NCBI GenBank assembly: GCA_047975005.1
Contig: JBKECW010000040.1
Location: forward strand, 41,591 to 105,590
Direction: 5' to 3'
Origin: JBKEAJ01 sp047975005
GTDB lineage: Bacteria > Bacteroidota > Bacteroidia > Bacteroidales > Prolixibacteraceae
DNA length: 64,000 nucleotides
Part shown: one piece after another, positions 27,494 through 37,251 of the stretch
Numbering within the stretch: position 1 is the first letter of the stretch
Layout: every line of letters starts with the position of its first letter
Program-made: the position numbers and the translations under genes
Notes under the pieces: generated by a model
Databases searched by the model: none
What the model was told of the DNA's origin: nothing
The model's input: only the letters and a program-made list of their open reading frames with translations

Positions 27494-28876
27494 TTAAAAC
27501 GCTTCATTTACACTTAGGTAGAAGCCTTTCGAACCGTATTTTCCAATAGCATAATCTAAGGTCAGATTAGTTCGTGCTCTTTTGTCTAGCATTATACGCA
27601 ATCCTGCACCAGCTGAGGGCTCCACGTATTCAAACAGATTGATGTTGTTGGTGCGGCTCGATGCCGTTGTGATATTCGCATAAAAAACCGCCCCTAAAAC
27701 TTCCTTGTTTTTCTGTAATGGCAATCTGTACTCTACTTCAGCATAGTATAAATCCTCACCGCGGAAGCGTCCTTGTGCAAAACCTCTGCCCGAACGTCCA
27801 AATTGATCCCAGCCGACAGCAGGTAAATCAAGGTATGGGACATCGCCTGAAGTTACAAAATTACCGTAAGTCCACAGTGCTATCATGTGGCGAGGGCGCT
27901 TCTTGCTGAGATTGAAGTAATCGCGATATTCAACCCAAAGCGTGGATGAGTTTTTAGAGCTGCCTAAGAATTTGGGGTTAACTCTGAAATTGATATAAGC
28001 ATAACGCCCTGAATATGGATTTATAGGGTTGTCTCGACTGTCGTATATACCATTAATAGATATTCCCGATGTAATTGTTTTGTCAATGTCAAAGCCCTTG
28101 GATCTCGCATACGAGTATCTAGACGTAATTGTAATCGTGTCGCCTTCAAGATCGAGAGCTTGGTCGTTAATTTTGGAGTGGTAATCTAGGTGATAGCCAA
28201 TACCTGCAAAAAAACGAGTGTCGCTAATGCGCTTGAGGGCTGTTTGGTGAAGACGCAAGTAATTAAACTCCATGAACTGACCGCCCGACAAACCATCTAT
28301 AAAACTGGCATCATTAAATTCAGGCATGTTGAGAACAGGGGAGCCTTCAAAATCTTTATAGGCTAATTTTGAAGAATTAGGTCCTGTGCCTAAACCAAAG
28401 GTTGGTTGCGAGGTTACAAAATACCTCCAGTCCCCGAGAAAATTCCAACTGTCATTGTTTGAAAAGGCTGTACCTTTGGCTGTAAACAAAAACTGTTTTT
28501 TTGTTGTGTATAAAACTGTCGATACCAACGATGAGCGACTAGTAGTAGCTTCGTCGCCAAACAGCCAACTTAACGACGGTGCAACACCATACATAAACCC
28601 GTTGGCGGGACTAGATGCCAGCACAGGCAGTGGTATAAATGATAGCTGCTTGAATAATTTATCGGAATCGTCCACCTTTGCTTTGGGTTCCTTCTTCTTG
28701 GCAAGAACTACTGTTTCTGTTTCTTCTGTTTCCCGCAACTCATTGTTGCTCGTTGCCTGCGGGCTAGGTGTGATAGTCTCCGTATATTCAGTTGTTTTTG
28801 AATACTCGGAGCTCTGAGCAAATGCACCTCCAGCAATGAATGTGCCGAGTAGTGTAGCTAAGAAATACTTTTTCAT
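27494..28876 (-). CDS. Omp85-superfamily outer-membrane barrel without POTRA domains
   Basis: A 460-residue outer-membrane protein with a signal peptide (AGGAFAQ) and a low-complexity Thr/Glu-rich linker (about 22-70). A surface-antigen (D15/BamA-like) barrel follows. The hallmark L6-type loop is seen as GRGFAQGRFRG near 365-375, and the chain ends in an aromatic residue (NEAF) as expected for Bam-inserted barrels. There is no room for POTRA domains, so it is not BamA itself. It may translocate or scramble lipid or protein. It faces the phosphatidate phosphatase/lipid kinase pair. Confidence 0.75.
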   Translation of the reverse strand: MKKYFLATLLGTFIAGGAFAQSSEYSKTTEYTETITPSPQATSNNELRETEETETVVLAKKKEPKAKVDDSDKLFKQLSFIPLPVLASSPANGFMYGVAPSLSWLFGDEATTSRSSLVSTVLYTTKKQFLFTAKGTAFSNNDSWNFLGDWRYFVTSQPTFGLGTGPNSSKLAYKDFEGSPVLNMPEFNDASFIDGLSGGQFMEFNYLRLHQTALKRISDTRFFAGIGYHLDYHSKINDQALDLEGDTITITSRYSYARSKGFDIDKTITSGISINGIYDSRDNPINPYSGRYAYINFRVNPKFLGSSKNSSTLWVEYRDYFNLSKKRPRHMIALWTYGNFVTSGDVPYLDLPAVGWDQFGRSGRGFAQGRFRGEDLYYAEVEYRLPLQKNKEVLGAVFYANITTASSRTNNINLFEYVEPSAGAGLRIMLDKRARTNLTLDYAIGKYGSKGFYLSVNEAF

Positions 28877-29210
28877 GTGATGTAAAAATTTGTTGTGTTG
28901 ATACTTTTATTATTTAAAAAATGATTTCAGGGTATGTTTTTTATTTATACTAATATCTTCATGCGTAACAACAATGAAAACAAATATGTATATGTAATTG
29001 TTTATATGAGAATGTTTGAGTGGTGTAATGTGTTTGCGAATAAGGTTTTATATTGAATATTTGTTTTCTTGTTAGTCTCGTGAGAAGGCTTTTTACATTG
29101 AAAAGTCTGTGAAATTTAGTAATATTGTCAAACGGCATTTGTGAATGTGCAGAAAGACTAGCGAACACGGTGGCGTTTTTAATTGTTAATAAGAGCATAA
29201 TTAACAGTAT
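28877..29210. other. 334-base divergent intergenic region
   Basis: AT-rich promoter region between the leftward Omp85-like gene and the rightward Nudix gene. No consensus TAnnTTTG pair in either direction stands out. An open frame at 28959-29198 on the minus strand shows no protein-like features. Confidence 0.4.
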
Positions 29211-29750
29211 ATGGTAGAGGCAAAAAGAGTGGGAGAGATTTTTAAGTTTTGTCCAAAATGTGGAGCAAAAGGATTTGCAGCACTGGCAGAACGAGAGTTT
29301 TTGTGCAAATCTTGCAAGTTCAATTTCTTTATGAATGCTTCGGGAGCCGCGACTGCGGTGATATTCAACGAAGCAGGAGAGCTATTGTTGTGCAGGCGTG
29401 CCAGAGAGCCCTTTAAGGGTACTTACGAGTTGCCGGGAGGATTTTTGGAGTTTGGCGAGACTGCCGAAGAAGCCGTAAAAAGAGAAGTGTACGAAGAATT
29501 GAATATTGAACTTTGCGGACTGCAGTATCTTGGCACATTTGTCAATAAGTATCCTTTTTGCGGGCTTGAGGTCGATACCATCGAGCTTGTATTTAGATGT
29601 GACGTTAAGGATTTTTCGAGTATGAAGGTTGCAGATGATGTAGATGACTTTAAATTTGTACCTTTGCGTCAGATTAATATGAGCGAGATTTCGTCACCAG
29701 CGATGAGAGATATTATTTCAAGGCTTGTGGAATGTAATACCCCAGCTTAG
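29211..29750 (+). CDS. Nudix hydrolase with N-terminal zinc ribbon
   Basis: A 179-residue enzyme. A zinc ribbon (FCPKCG near 13-18 and CKSC near 34-37) precedes the Nudix domain. The Nudix box runs from GGFLEFGE through REVYEEL (about residues 78-99), with all key glutamates present. The arrangement resembles NudC-like and DUF4743-like hydrolases that act on nucleotide diphosphate derivatives. The substrate cannot be read from sequence. It lies 118 bases before the aminopeptidase gene. Confidence 0.88.
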   Translation: MVEAKRVGEIFKFCPKCGAKGFAALAEREFLCKSCKFNFFMNASGAATAVIFNEAGELLLCRRAREPFKGTYELPGGFLEFGETAEEAVKREVYEELNIELCGLQYLGTFVNKYPFCGLEVDTIELVFRCDVKDFSSMKVADDVDDFKFVPLRQINMSEISSPAMRDIISRLVECNTPA

Positions 29751-29868
29751 AGAGTTTAATCGTAATAAATAAAAAGAATGTATAGATTGATGCATTCATA
29801 GAATTGTTATAAATTATAAATTAGCTGTAAGTCGGTAGACTTGTAGCAGAAAATAAAAGATAGAAGAT

Positions 29869-31650
29869 ATGTCTAAACAAGAAATAGTAAGCCGAATAGA
29901 TGCCCTTCGTAAAGTGATGAGAGGTAGTCATATAGATGCTTATGTGATATCGGGAACTGATCCGCATCTAAGTGAATATATGCCTTCCAGATGGGAGACA
30001 AGAAAGTTTATTACAGGCTTTACGGGTAGTGCCGGGAATGTTATTATAACAATGGAACGCGCCATTTTATGGACTGATTCTAGGTATTTCATCCAGGCAG
30101 AGGAAGAATTAGAAGGCACGGGCGTTGAGTTGTATAAGCTTGGCGTAGACGGCGTGCCGACGGTTTGCCAGTTTCTGTATTCAACATATACGAAGGATGA
30201 TAAAGTCGGTTATGATGGATTTACATTCTCACCAGCTTTTCTGAAATCAGTGAAAAAAGGCTGCTCTAGAAAAGGCATAAATATGGTAGAATGCGGAGAT
30301 CTGCTTAGCGAGATTTGGAAAGATAGACCTGTTATTCCCGGCAAGACAATATTTAAACATGACGAAAGGTTTGCAACAATATCAAGAGCAGAGAAACTCT
30401 TGCAAGTTGAACAAAAACTCGCTGAAAGTGGGGCAAGTGCACAGATAATGGTGGCACTAGACGAAATCGCATGGCTACTTAACTTACGAGGGACAGACGT
30501 TCAGTGTAACCCAGTATTTGTAGGTTATTTTCTTTTCAGTAGCAAGAATAAAGTTCTTTTTGTTGCCGATGGAGCTATTTCCGATGAGATAAGAGCAGAA
30601 CTTGAACAAGACGGTGTTGAGGTGGACTCATACTACAATATAGAGGCTCGCCTTACAGACGTTAGCGGAGAAACCTTCCTTATAGATAGTGCAAGAATAA
30701 ATATAACTCTTAAAGAGTTGATTTTATTCAAAAATAAAACCGTAAAAGGCGATTCTCCTGCAACTTATCTCAAAGCCATAAAACATCCGTCGGAGTTAGA
30801 GCATATAAGAAATGCAATGAAAAAGGATGCTGTAGCTATGCTGAACTTTATATATTGGTTGCGAGGGAATGCAGGAAAAGGAATTACAGAACTCGACGCT
30901 GCCAATATGATAATGGAAACAAGATCTTCGCAGAGTGAATATTATGGACCTAGTTTCTTCCCAATTATTGGGTTCAATCCTAACGGAGCAGTTGTACATT
31001 ACAGAGTAAATGAAGAATCAGCACTTAAAATAGAAAAAGAAGGCTTCTTGTTGTGTGATTCAGGAGGTCAATATCAAGATGGAACGACTGATATAACTCG
31101 TACCTTTGCGATGGGAGAGCTAACACATCAGCAGAAAGTTGACTATACAATGGTTCTAAAAGGAATGATAAATCTCACATTGGCAAAATTCCCAAAGGGA
31201 ACTCTTGGGATTCAGTTGGACTCGTATGCTCGTCGTGCCTTGTGGAGGCACAATTTAGATTATGGACACGGAACTGGGCACGGAGTCGGATACTTTATGA
31301 ATGTTCATGAGGGACCTGCAAATATTCGCAAAGACTATAACTCCGTCGGAGTAGAAGAGGGAATGATTTTCTCAAATGAGCCCGGAATATATAGAGACCA
31401 CGAATATGGGATTAGGATAGAGAATATTTTTGCCGCCGTTCTGGACACTAAAAATGAATATGGCGATTTCTTGAAATGGGAAACCTTGACACTTTGTCCC
31501 ATCGACACTGCTCCAGTGCTAAAAGAACTATTGCTAGAGCAGGAGGTCGAGTGGCTGAACGCTTACCACAAAAATATAAATGAAAAAATATCGCCAATTG
31601 TTGATGGTGAAATTAAGCAGCTCTTGGATGAATTGACCATCCCTATTTAA
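29869..31650 (+). CDS. Xaa-Pro aminopeptidase (M24B), three-domain type
   Basis: A 593-residue cytosolic metallopeptidase that removes N-terminal residues preceding proline. Two creatinase-type N-terminal domains are followed by the pita-bread catalytic domain. The five metal ligands are Asp397 (CDSGGQY), Asp408 (TTDITRTF), His471 (GTGHGVG), Glu504 (SNEPG) and Glu518 (RIENI). The long three-domain architecture resembles eukaryotic cytosolic XPNPEP1 more than E. coli PepP (about 440). It begins the run that continues into the SLC13 permease 15 bases later. Confidence 0.93.
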   Translation: MSKQEIVSRIDALRKVMRGSHIDAYVISGTDPHLSEYMPSRWETRKFITGFTGSAGNVIITMERAILWTDSRYFIQAEEELEGTGVELYKLGVDGVPTVCQFLYSTYTKDDKVGYDGFTFSPAFLKSVKKGCSRKGINMVECGDLLSEIWKDRPVIPGKTIFKHDERFATISRAEKLLQVEQKLAESGASAQIMVALDEIAWLLNLRGTDVQCNPVFVGYFLFSSKNKVLFVADGAISDEIRAELEQDGVEVDSYYNIEARLTDVSGETFLIDSARINITLKELILFKNKTVKGDSPATYLKAIKHPSELEHIRNAMKKDAVAMLNFIYWLRGNAGKGITELDAANMIMETRSSQSEYYGPSFFPIIGFNPNGAVVHYRVNEESALKIEKEGFLLCDSGGQYQDGTTDITRTFAMGELTHQQKVDYTMVLKGMINLTLAKFPKGTLGIQLDSYARRALWRHNLDYGHGTGHGVGYFMNVHEGPANIRKDYNSVGVEEGMIFSNEPGIYRDHEYGIRIENIFAAVLDTKNEYGDFLKWETLTLCPIDTAPVLKELLLEQEVEWLNAYHKNINEKISPIVDGEIKQLLDELTIPI

Positions 31651-31665
31651 ACTCTATCCTGTTGT

Positions 31666-33471
31666 ATGGAATTGGGAATTGCCATAGTAACCATCATTGT
31701 CGGAATGTTTCTCTTGAACAGAGAAATATTCCGACCTGGAGTAGTGCTGTTTGGTATACTCGTCATCTTGATTGTTGCGGGAGTCGTAAGTCTTGAAGAG
31801 GCTTATGTCGGTTTCTCCAATAAAGTTACAATAATAATACTACTGCTCTTCCTTGTGGGAGAAGGTATAAGTCATTCGGGTATGTTTTTGCTATTATCAA
31901 AAATAACCCTGTTCGACAGAAAAATACCATTGCCGCGGATGATTTTTAGAGTGATGCTTCCCATTGCTGCACTCGCAACCTTGGTTAATAGCGTTACGGT
32001 AGTCGCGATTTTTTTGCCATTTATAAAAAGAATGGCAGAGAAGTTTAATATTTCATCGCAGAAGTTTCTAATACCTCTATCGTATGCTGCAATTTTGGGA
32101 GGTGCAACAACTATGCTAGGATCTACTTCAAATCTTGTTGTTAATGGTTTGCTTATAGGGCAAAATATGGACACTCTGAACTTGTTTGAGCCGATGAAAC
32201 TATGTGCAATCCTTGCAGTGGTGGGGGTTTTGTATGTCTCGATAGTCGGCAATAAGTGGCTGCCAGGCGAATTTATTGATAAAAAAAAGCTGGATCAGTC
32301 AACCTTTAGAGATTACTATATTGAAGTTATTTTGCCTAGAGGTAGTGGGCTGATAGGCGAATTTATAGAAAAACGTTCGCACCCCTTGCTGAGAGATTTT
32401 AGAGTTGTGCAAATCAGCAGAGATGGAAAAAAAATAAAAACATCAAACTCTCCTTTTGAATTGTTGGAAGGAGATGTATTGGCACTTTCGGGCAACTCCC
32501 AGTGTGTTACCTCCGCTATATCAATGCCTGACGTTCAGATTTTTGGATGGGAGGAGATATCCGAATTAGGAAAAATAGAAGACCTTATTCAAGTTGAGGT
32601 TGTGCTGTCGCCGCGTTTCCAAGGTATAGGAAAAACAGTTGCAGAGTACAATTTTGCAGAGAAGTTCCGCTCAAAAATTCTTGCTATTCATCGAAATGGT
32701 AAACGATTCTCTAGCTTCGAGCTTGACAATATAGAAATGAGAGGAGGTGATAATATTATAATGTTGTCGAATAAAAATATATCCAAGAACTGGGCAGAGT
32801 CAAAGAATTTTTATCTCGCCTCAGAGTCAGAAGAAATAGAGACTCAAAAAATAAACTATAGAAATGTAGTAGCAGCATCCGTTATTTTGCTGATAATGGT
32901 TGTAGGCACTCTTGTTTATCAAAATAACGAAAGATTCTCAGGCATAGATATAATGTTGTATTTTGTCTTGTTCGCTTTTGTGGCAATGGTTGCATCTGGC
33001 TTTATTTCTCGTTTCCAATTCACGAAGTTTGTCAGGTGGGACGTGCTGATAGCTATTGCTAGTGCGTTTGGTATAAGTGCCGGTGTCGAAGCGTCAGGCA
33101 TTGCTTCTACTGTGGCCGATAGTCTTACGGGCATGAGCAAGCCCATTGGGCCATACGGAATGCTGATTATAATATATGTTGTAACATCTGTACTTACTGA
33201 ACTTATAACAAACAATGTTGCAGTGGCATTGATATTTCCTGTTGCCATCAGTGTTGCCACAAATCTAGGCGTAGACCCTAAAGCGTACATAATGGCAATC
33301 TGCGTGGCGGCATCTTTAAGTTTTGTTACGCCTCTTGGGTCGCAAGCTAACTTAATAACCCAGAATGTAGGGAATTACCGTTTTGACGATTTCTTGAGGC
33401 TTGGACTGCCTTTGCAAATCCTGTTGGGAACTATTGCTGTAATTCTGATACCTTTGTTTTGGTCGTTCTGA
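31666..33471 (+). CDS. SLC13-family permease with two TrkA-C domains
   Basis: A 601-residue divalent-anion/sodium symporter-type protein. About five membrane segments (1-195) precede two RCK/TrkA-C domains (about 205-280, with LPRGSGLIGEFI, and about 305-385), and the remaining segments follow (about 395-600). Inserted TrkA-C pairs are typical of the bacterial and algal SAC-like sulfate transporters. The next two genes are sulfate adenylyltransferase subunits, so sulfate uptake is the best guess. The gap to cysD is short but contains a candidate promoter. Confidence 0.85.
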   Translation: MELGIAIVTIIVGMFLLNREIFRPGVVLFGILVILIVAGVVSLEEAYVGFSNKVTIIILLLFLVGEGISHSGMFLLLSKITLFDRKIPLPRMIFRVMLPIAALATLVNSVTVVAIFLPFIKRMAEKFNISSQKFLIPLSYAAILGGATTMLGSTSNLVVNGLLIGQNMDTLNLFEPMKLCAILAVVGVLYVSIVGNKWLPGEFIDKKKLDQSTFRDYYIEVILPRGSGLIGEFIEKRSHPLLRDFRVVQISRDGKKIKTSNSPFELLEGDVLALSGNSQCVTSAISMPDVQIFGWEEISELGKIEDLIQVEVVLSPRFQGIGKTVAEYNFAEKFRSKILAIHRNGKRFSSFELDNIEMRGGDNIIMLSNKNISKNWAESKNFYLASESEEIETQKINYRNVVAASVILLIMVVGTLVYQNNERFSGIDIMLYFVLFAFVAMVASGFISRFQFTKFVRWDVLIAIASAFGISAGVEASGIASTVADSLTGMSKPIGPYGMLIIIYVVTSVLTELITNNVAVALIFPVAISVATNLGVDPKAYIMAICVAASLSFVTPLGSQANLITQNVGNYRFDDFLRLGLPLQILLGTIAVILIPLFWSF

Positions 33472-33486
33472 ATAGTTTATGATAGA

Positions 33487-33518
33487 CTTGCCTATGTGGT
33501 GGATAAGAGCTATATTTG
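33487..33518 (+). promoter_or_regulatory. Candidate promoter for cysDN
   Basis: CTTG (33487-33490), 20 bp, TATATTTG (33511-33518). The -7 box is perfect and the -33 box differs by one base. It lies 20 bases before the preferred cysD start at 33539. Confidence 0.5.
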
Positions 33519-33538
33519 CGTGCTTATTATGAATGTTT

Positions 33539-34444
33539 ATGGACGATTATTCTTTGAACCACTTGGATGAGCTTGAATCCGAGGCGGTATATGTACTGCG
33601 CGAAGTAGCAGCTCAATTTGAAAACCCAGCATTGATGTTCTCGGGAGGTAAGGACTCTATTGTGATGGTGCATCTGGCTAAAAAGGCATTTGCTCCTGCT
33701 AAAATACCTTTTACATTACTACATGTCGATACAGGACATAATTTTGAGGAAACTCTTAAGTTCCGGGATGATATCGTAGACGAGCTAGGAGCTCGGTTAG
33801 TTGTAGGATCTGTTCAAGAATCAATAGATACAGGAAGAGTGACAGAGGAGTCTGGTATTTATGCTAGCAGAAACTCGCTTCAGACCATTACACTACTCGA
33901 TGCCATAGAAAAAAATAAATTTGATGTAGCTCTTGGAGGAGGACGTCGAGACGAGGAGAAAGCAAGAGCTAAAGAGCGTTTCTTCTCTCATCGAGACGAC
34001 TTTGGACAGTGGGATCCCAAAAGACAAAGGCCTGAGCTATGGAATATATTTAATGGTAAGAAAAATATGGGCGAACATTTCAGAGTGTTCCCAATCTCCA
34101 ATTGGACTGAAATGGATGTTTGGCAATATATATACCGCGAAAAAATAGGATTGCCAAGTCTCTATTTTACTCACAAACGCAAAGCTTTTGTGAGAGACGG
34201 AATGTGGTTGGCATGGGCTGATTTTATGCAACTGAAAGATAACGAAACCGTCGTAGAAGGAGACTTTAGATGCCGTACTATCGGAGATATTACGTGTACA
34301 GGACTGACAGAGTCTAAAGCCTCTTCAGTGTTGGATATTATCGACGAAATTGCTGTTACACGTGTTACCGAAAGAGGTGGACGTGCCGATGACAAACGCT
34401 CTGAATCAGCAATGGAAGACAGAAAAAAACAAGGTTATTTTTAA
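33539..34444 (+). CDS. cysD: Sulfate adenylyltransferase subunit 2
   Basis: Catalytic subunit of ATP sulfurylase, which makes adenosine 5'-phosphosulfate with CysN. The PP-loop SGGKDS lies at residues 35-40 and the chain has the usual 301 residues. The ATG at 33539 is preferred because MDDYSLNHLDELE aligns with the known CysD start; an ATG two codons earlier is in frame. The stop is 22 bases before cysN. Together with the SLC13 permease this is a sulfate uptake and activation unit. No APS kinase or reductase gene is seen here. Confidence 0.95.
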   Translation: MDDYSLNHLDELESEAVYVLREVAAQFENPALMFSGGKDSIVMVHLAKKAFAPAKIPFTLLHVDTGHNFEETLKFRDDIVDELGARLVVGSVQESIDTGRVTEESGIYASRNSLQTITLLDAIEKNKFDVALGGGRRDEEKARAKERFFSHRDDFGQWDPKRQRPELWNIFNGKKNMGEHFRVFPISNWTEMDVWQYIYREKIGLPSLYFTHKRKAFVRDGMWLAWADFMQLKDNETVVEGDFRCRTIGDITCTGLTESKASSVLDIIDEIAVTRVTERGGRADDKRSESAMEDRKKQGYF

Positions 34445-34466
34445 TTTGATAAGCAATATCCCCAAA

Positions 34467-35744
34467 ATGCAAGATAAATTTGACAATCAAGGATACTTGA
34501 ATATGGAGTTGTTGCGGTTTACCACCGCAGGAAGTGTGGACGATGGCAAATCGACCCTTATCGGGCGTTTGCTTTACGACAGTAAATCGATCTTTGAAGA
34601 CCAGCTAGAGGCAGTTGAAAGAGACAGTAAAAGAAGAGGGCAGGATAGCATGAATCTCGCACTGCTAACTGATGGGCTGAAAGCTGAAAGGGAACAAGGA
34701 ATTACCATCGATGTAGCATATAGGTATTTTGCAACACCAAAACGCAAATTCATAATCGCTGATACACCAGGACACATTCAGTATACCCGTAATATGGTGA
34801 CAGGGGCTTCTACTGCAAACGTAGCCCTTATATTGGTAGATGCTAGAAATGGAGTGGTGGAGCAAACATATAGACACTCTTATATTGCATCTCTTCTCCA
34901 AATTCCGCATATTATAGTTTGTGTCAACAAAATGGATATTGTCGACTATGATCAAAAAGTGTTTGAACGAATTAAAGCTGAATACAAAAAATTCTCTGCA
35001 AAACTTAGCGTAAAAGATATTCAGTATGTGCCCATTAGTGCATTGAAAGGAGATAACGTGGTCGGACGTTCAAAAAACATGAAGTGGCACAAAGGTGGCA
35101 CATTAATGCATATTCTTGAGAATATACATATTGGAAGCGATGAAAATCTCGATGACGCTCGTTTTCCGGTGCAGTGCGTTGTCAGACCATATACCGACGA
35201 GTTTCACGACTACAGAGGATATGCAGGGCGAGTAGTCGGAGGAGTATTCAAGAAAGGTGAAGAAGTTGTCGTTCTTCCATCCAGAAAGAAAACAAAAATA
35301 ACACATGTAGAGTTTGCCGGCAAAGAATTAGAGAAAATATTTCCTCCAATGTCGGCAACAATAAGACTTGAAGACGATATTGACATCTCTCGTGGCGACA
35401 TGATTGCAAAACCCGATAACATACCGCAAGAGTCGAATGACATAGAGATAATGATGTGTTGGATGAGCGAAAACTCAATGACCGAAGGAGGCAAGTACTC
35501 CATTATGCATTGCTCTTCAGAGGTTCGTGCAATCATTAAAGAAGTAGTATTTAAGATTGATGTTAACACCTTGTCGGAAATAACTGATGACAAGCAGATT
35601 AAGCTCAATGATATCGCAAAAGTTAGAATAAAAACATCAAAACCAATATACTTTGATAGTTATTCTAAAAATCGTAATACAGGCTCGCTAATACTTATAG
35701 ATGAATCGACCAATAACACCGTAGGAGTCGGAATGATAATTTGA
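34467..35744 (+). CDS. cysN: Sulfate adenylyltransferase subunit 1 (GTPase)
   Basis: GTP-driven regulatory subunit of ATP sulfurylase, an EF-Tu relative. G1 is GSVDDGKST (22-30), G3 DTPGH and G4 NKMD, followed by two beta-barrel domains. At 425 residues it is shorter than E. coli CysN (475) and carries no C-terminal CysC kinase domain. The frame is open upstream into cysD, but the ATG at 34467 (MQDKFDN) matches the family start; ATG 34503 is a less likely alternative. Confidence 0.94.
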   Translation: MQDKFDNQGYLNMELLRFTTAGSVDDGKSTLIGRLLYDSKSIFEDQLEAVERDSKRRGQDSMNLALLTDGLKAEREQGITIDVAYRYFATPKRKFIIADTPGHIQYTRNMVTGASTANVALILVDARNGVVEQTYRHSYIASLLQIPHIIVCVNKMDIVDYDQKVFERIKAEYKKFSAKLSVKDIQYVPISALKGDNVVGRSKNMKWHKGGTLMHILENIHIGSDENLDDARFPVQCVVRPYTDEFHDYRGYAGRVVGGVFKKGEEVVVLPSRKKTKITHVEFAGKELEKIFPPMSATIRLEDDIDISRGDMIAKPDNIPQESNDIEIMMCWMSENSMTEGGKYSIMHCSSEVRAIIKEVVFKIDVNTLSEITDDKQIKLNDIAKVRIKTSKPIYFDSYSKNRNTGSLILIDESTNNTVGVGMII

Positions 35745-35941
35745 ATATAAACAATAGATACTGATAACAAATATCGAACTTCCATGAGTAGAAGCCGGTT
35801 GGTGCTAGTTCGCTACTAAACTCCAATTGAGATATTAACTAGCGAAGGTCGATTTGTATCTTTGTCAGTAAAGTTGCTACCTACTAGATGATTATAGGTG
35901 GCATAATAAACGAATAGTAACATATAATAAAATAGGACAAA

Positions 35942-37198
35942 GTGGATTTATTTGAAAAGGTTGTTTCGAAAAGAGGTAATATCGGGCGACATATGGATAT
36001 GTCGCACGGGTATTTCACATTCCCCAAGCTAGAGGGAGAGATAAATGCGAGGATGAAGTTTAACGGTAAAGAGGTTCTTACATGGAGTCTCAATAATTAC
36101 CTCGGACTGGCAAATCATCCGGAAATCAGAAAAACGGATGCTGATGCCGCCGCTAAATGGGGCTTGGGCTATCCTATGGGAGCCCGCATGATGTCAGGAC
36201 AAACTTCCGAGCATGAAAAATTAGAGCGTTCTCTTGCAGAGTTTGTTGGTAAAGAAGATGCATTCTTGCTAAACTTCGGTTATCAAGGGATGGTGTCAAT
36301 CATCGATGCCCTTGTGGACAGGAATGATGTGATTGTATACGACTCCGATTCTCATGCCTGCATATTAGACGGAGTGCGTCTACACATGGGAAAAAGGTAT
36401 GTATATCAGCACAATGATATGGAGAGCCTGAAGAAACAGCTGGCTCGTGCTACCGTATTGGCAGAAAAACAAGGTGGCGGAATACTCGTTATTACCGAAG
36501 GTGTTTTTGGGATGTCGGGCGTGCTTGGTAAACTTGACGATATTGTTGCACTGAAAAAAGAGTTCAATTTCAGACTGCTTGTTGACGATGCTCATGGTTT
36601 TGGAACAATGGGTAAAACTGGTGCTGGTGCTGCTGAACATCTCGGATGTACTGATGGAGTAGATGTTCTTTTTGGCACATTTGCCAAGTCTATGGCATTG
36701 ATTGGAGCATTCGTCGCATGCAATACAGATGTTTGCAATATCCTTAGATACAACATGCGATCGCAGACGTTTGCCAAGTCTTTACCTATGCCTCTTGTTA
36801 TCGGAGCTCAGAAACGCCTCGAAATGTTACGCACAATGCCAGAACTTAAAGATAAGCTGTGGGAAGTGGCAAACGCCCTGCAAAATGGACTGAAAGCCGA
36901 AGGTTTTAATTTAGGAAATACCAATACTGCCGTAACGCCTGTTTATCTCAGTGGTTCGCCAATAGAAGGCACTCAGGTCGTTTATGATTTGAGAGAGAAT
37001 TACAATTTATTCTGCTCAATAGTGGTTTATCCTGTTATTCCTAAAGGAGAGTTGCTGATACGTCTCATCCCTACGGCAATGCATAGTTTGGATGATGTGA
37101 AGTACACAATAGAGTGCTTTAAAGTTATTCGTAAAAAATTAGACAACGGAGAATATCCGAAAGATAAGTACCCGCTTGATGGGCTTGTAACTTCGTAG
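35942..37198 (+). CDS. Alpha-oxoamine synthase family acyltransferase (serine palmitoyl- or cysteate acyl-transferase)
   Basis: A 418-residue PLP enzyme that condenses an acyl thioester with an amino acid. Visible are SLNNYLGLANHPE near 50, the cofactor-binding DSDSHACILDG (about 125-135) and VDDAHGFGTMG (about 212-222). The PLP lysine is in FGTFAKSM, near residue 245. The chain is longer than Bacteroides serine palmitoyltransferase (about 394), and its opening (DLFEKVVSKRG, then GYFTFPKLEG) recalls the flavobacterial type that includes a cysteate-fatty-acyl transferase for capnine synthesis. Location behind cysDN makes a sulfonolipid role plausible but unproven. The start is GTG; an ATG at 35993 is an alternative. 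Confidence 0.8.
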   Translation: MDLFEKVVSKRGNIGRHMDMSHGYFTFPKLEGEINARMKFNGKEVLTWSLNNYLGLANHPEIRKTDADAAAKWGLGYPMGARMMSGQTSEHEKLERSLAEFVGKEDAFLLNFGYQGMVSIIDALVDRNDVIVYDSDSHACILDGVRLHMGKRYVYQHNDMESLKKQLARATVLAEKQGGGILVITEGVFGMSGVLGKLDDIVALKKEFNFRLLVDDAHGFGTMGKTGAGAAEHLGCTDGVDVLFGTFAKSMALIGAFVACNTDVCNILRYNMRSQTFAKSLPMPLVIGAQKRLEMLRTMPELKDKLWEVANALQNGLKAEGFNLGNTNTAVTPVYLSGSPIEGTQVVYDLRENYNLFCSIVVYPVIPKGELLIRLIPTAMHSLDDVKYTIECFKVIRKKLDNGEYPKDKYPLDGLVTS

Positions 37199-37206
37199 AG
37201 AAGAAA

Positions 37207-37251
37207 ACCAAAAGAAACACCCGGCAGATTCTGTCGGGTGTTTCTTTTGGT
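37207..37251. terminator. Long palindromic terminator
   Basis: Two 22-base arms (37207-37228 and 37230-37251) pair with one wobble. The core ACACCCG/CGGGTGT is followed by TTCTTTT. It ends the acyltransferase transcript. Confidence 0.88.

Noticed and set aside
28959..29198. 79-codon open frame on the minus strand in the Omp85/Nudix gap
   Set aside because: No protein-like pattern, AT-rich promoter region; looks like chance.
33400..33538. Riboswitch (for example SAM type) ahead of cysD
   Set aside because: The gap is short, and I see only a promoter-like pair with no multi-stem structure or terminator.
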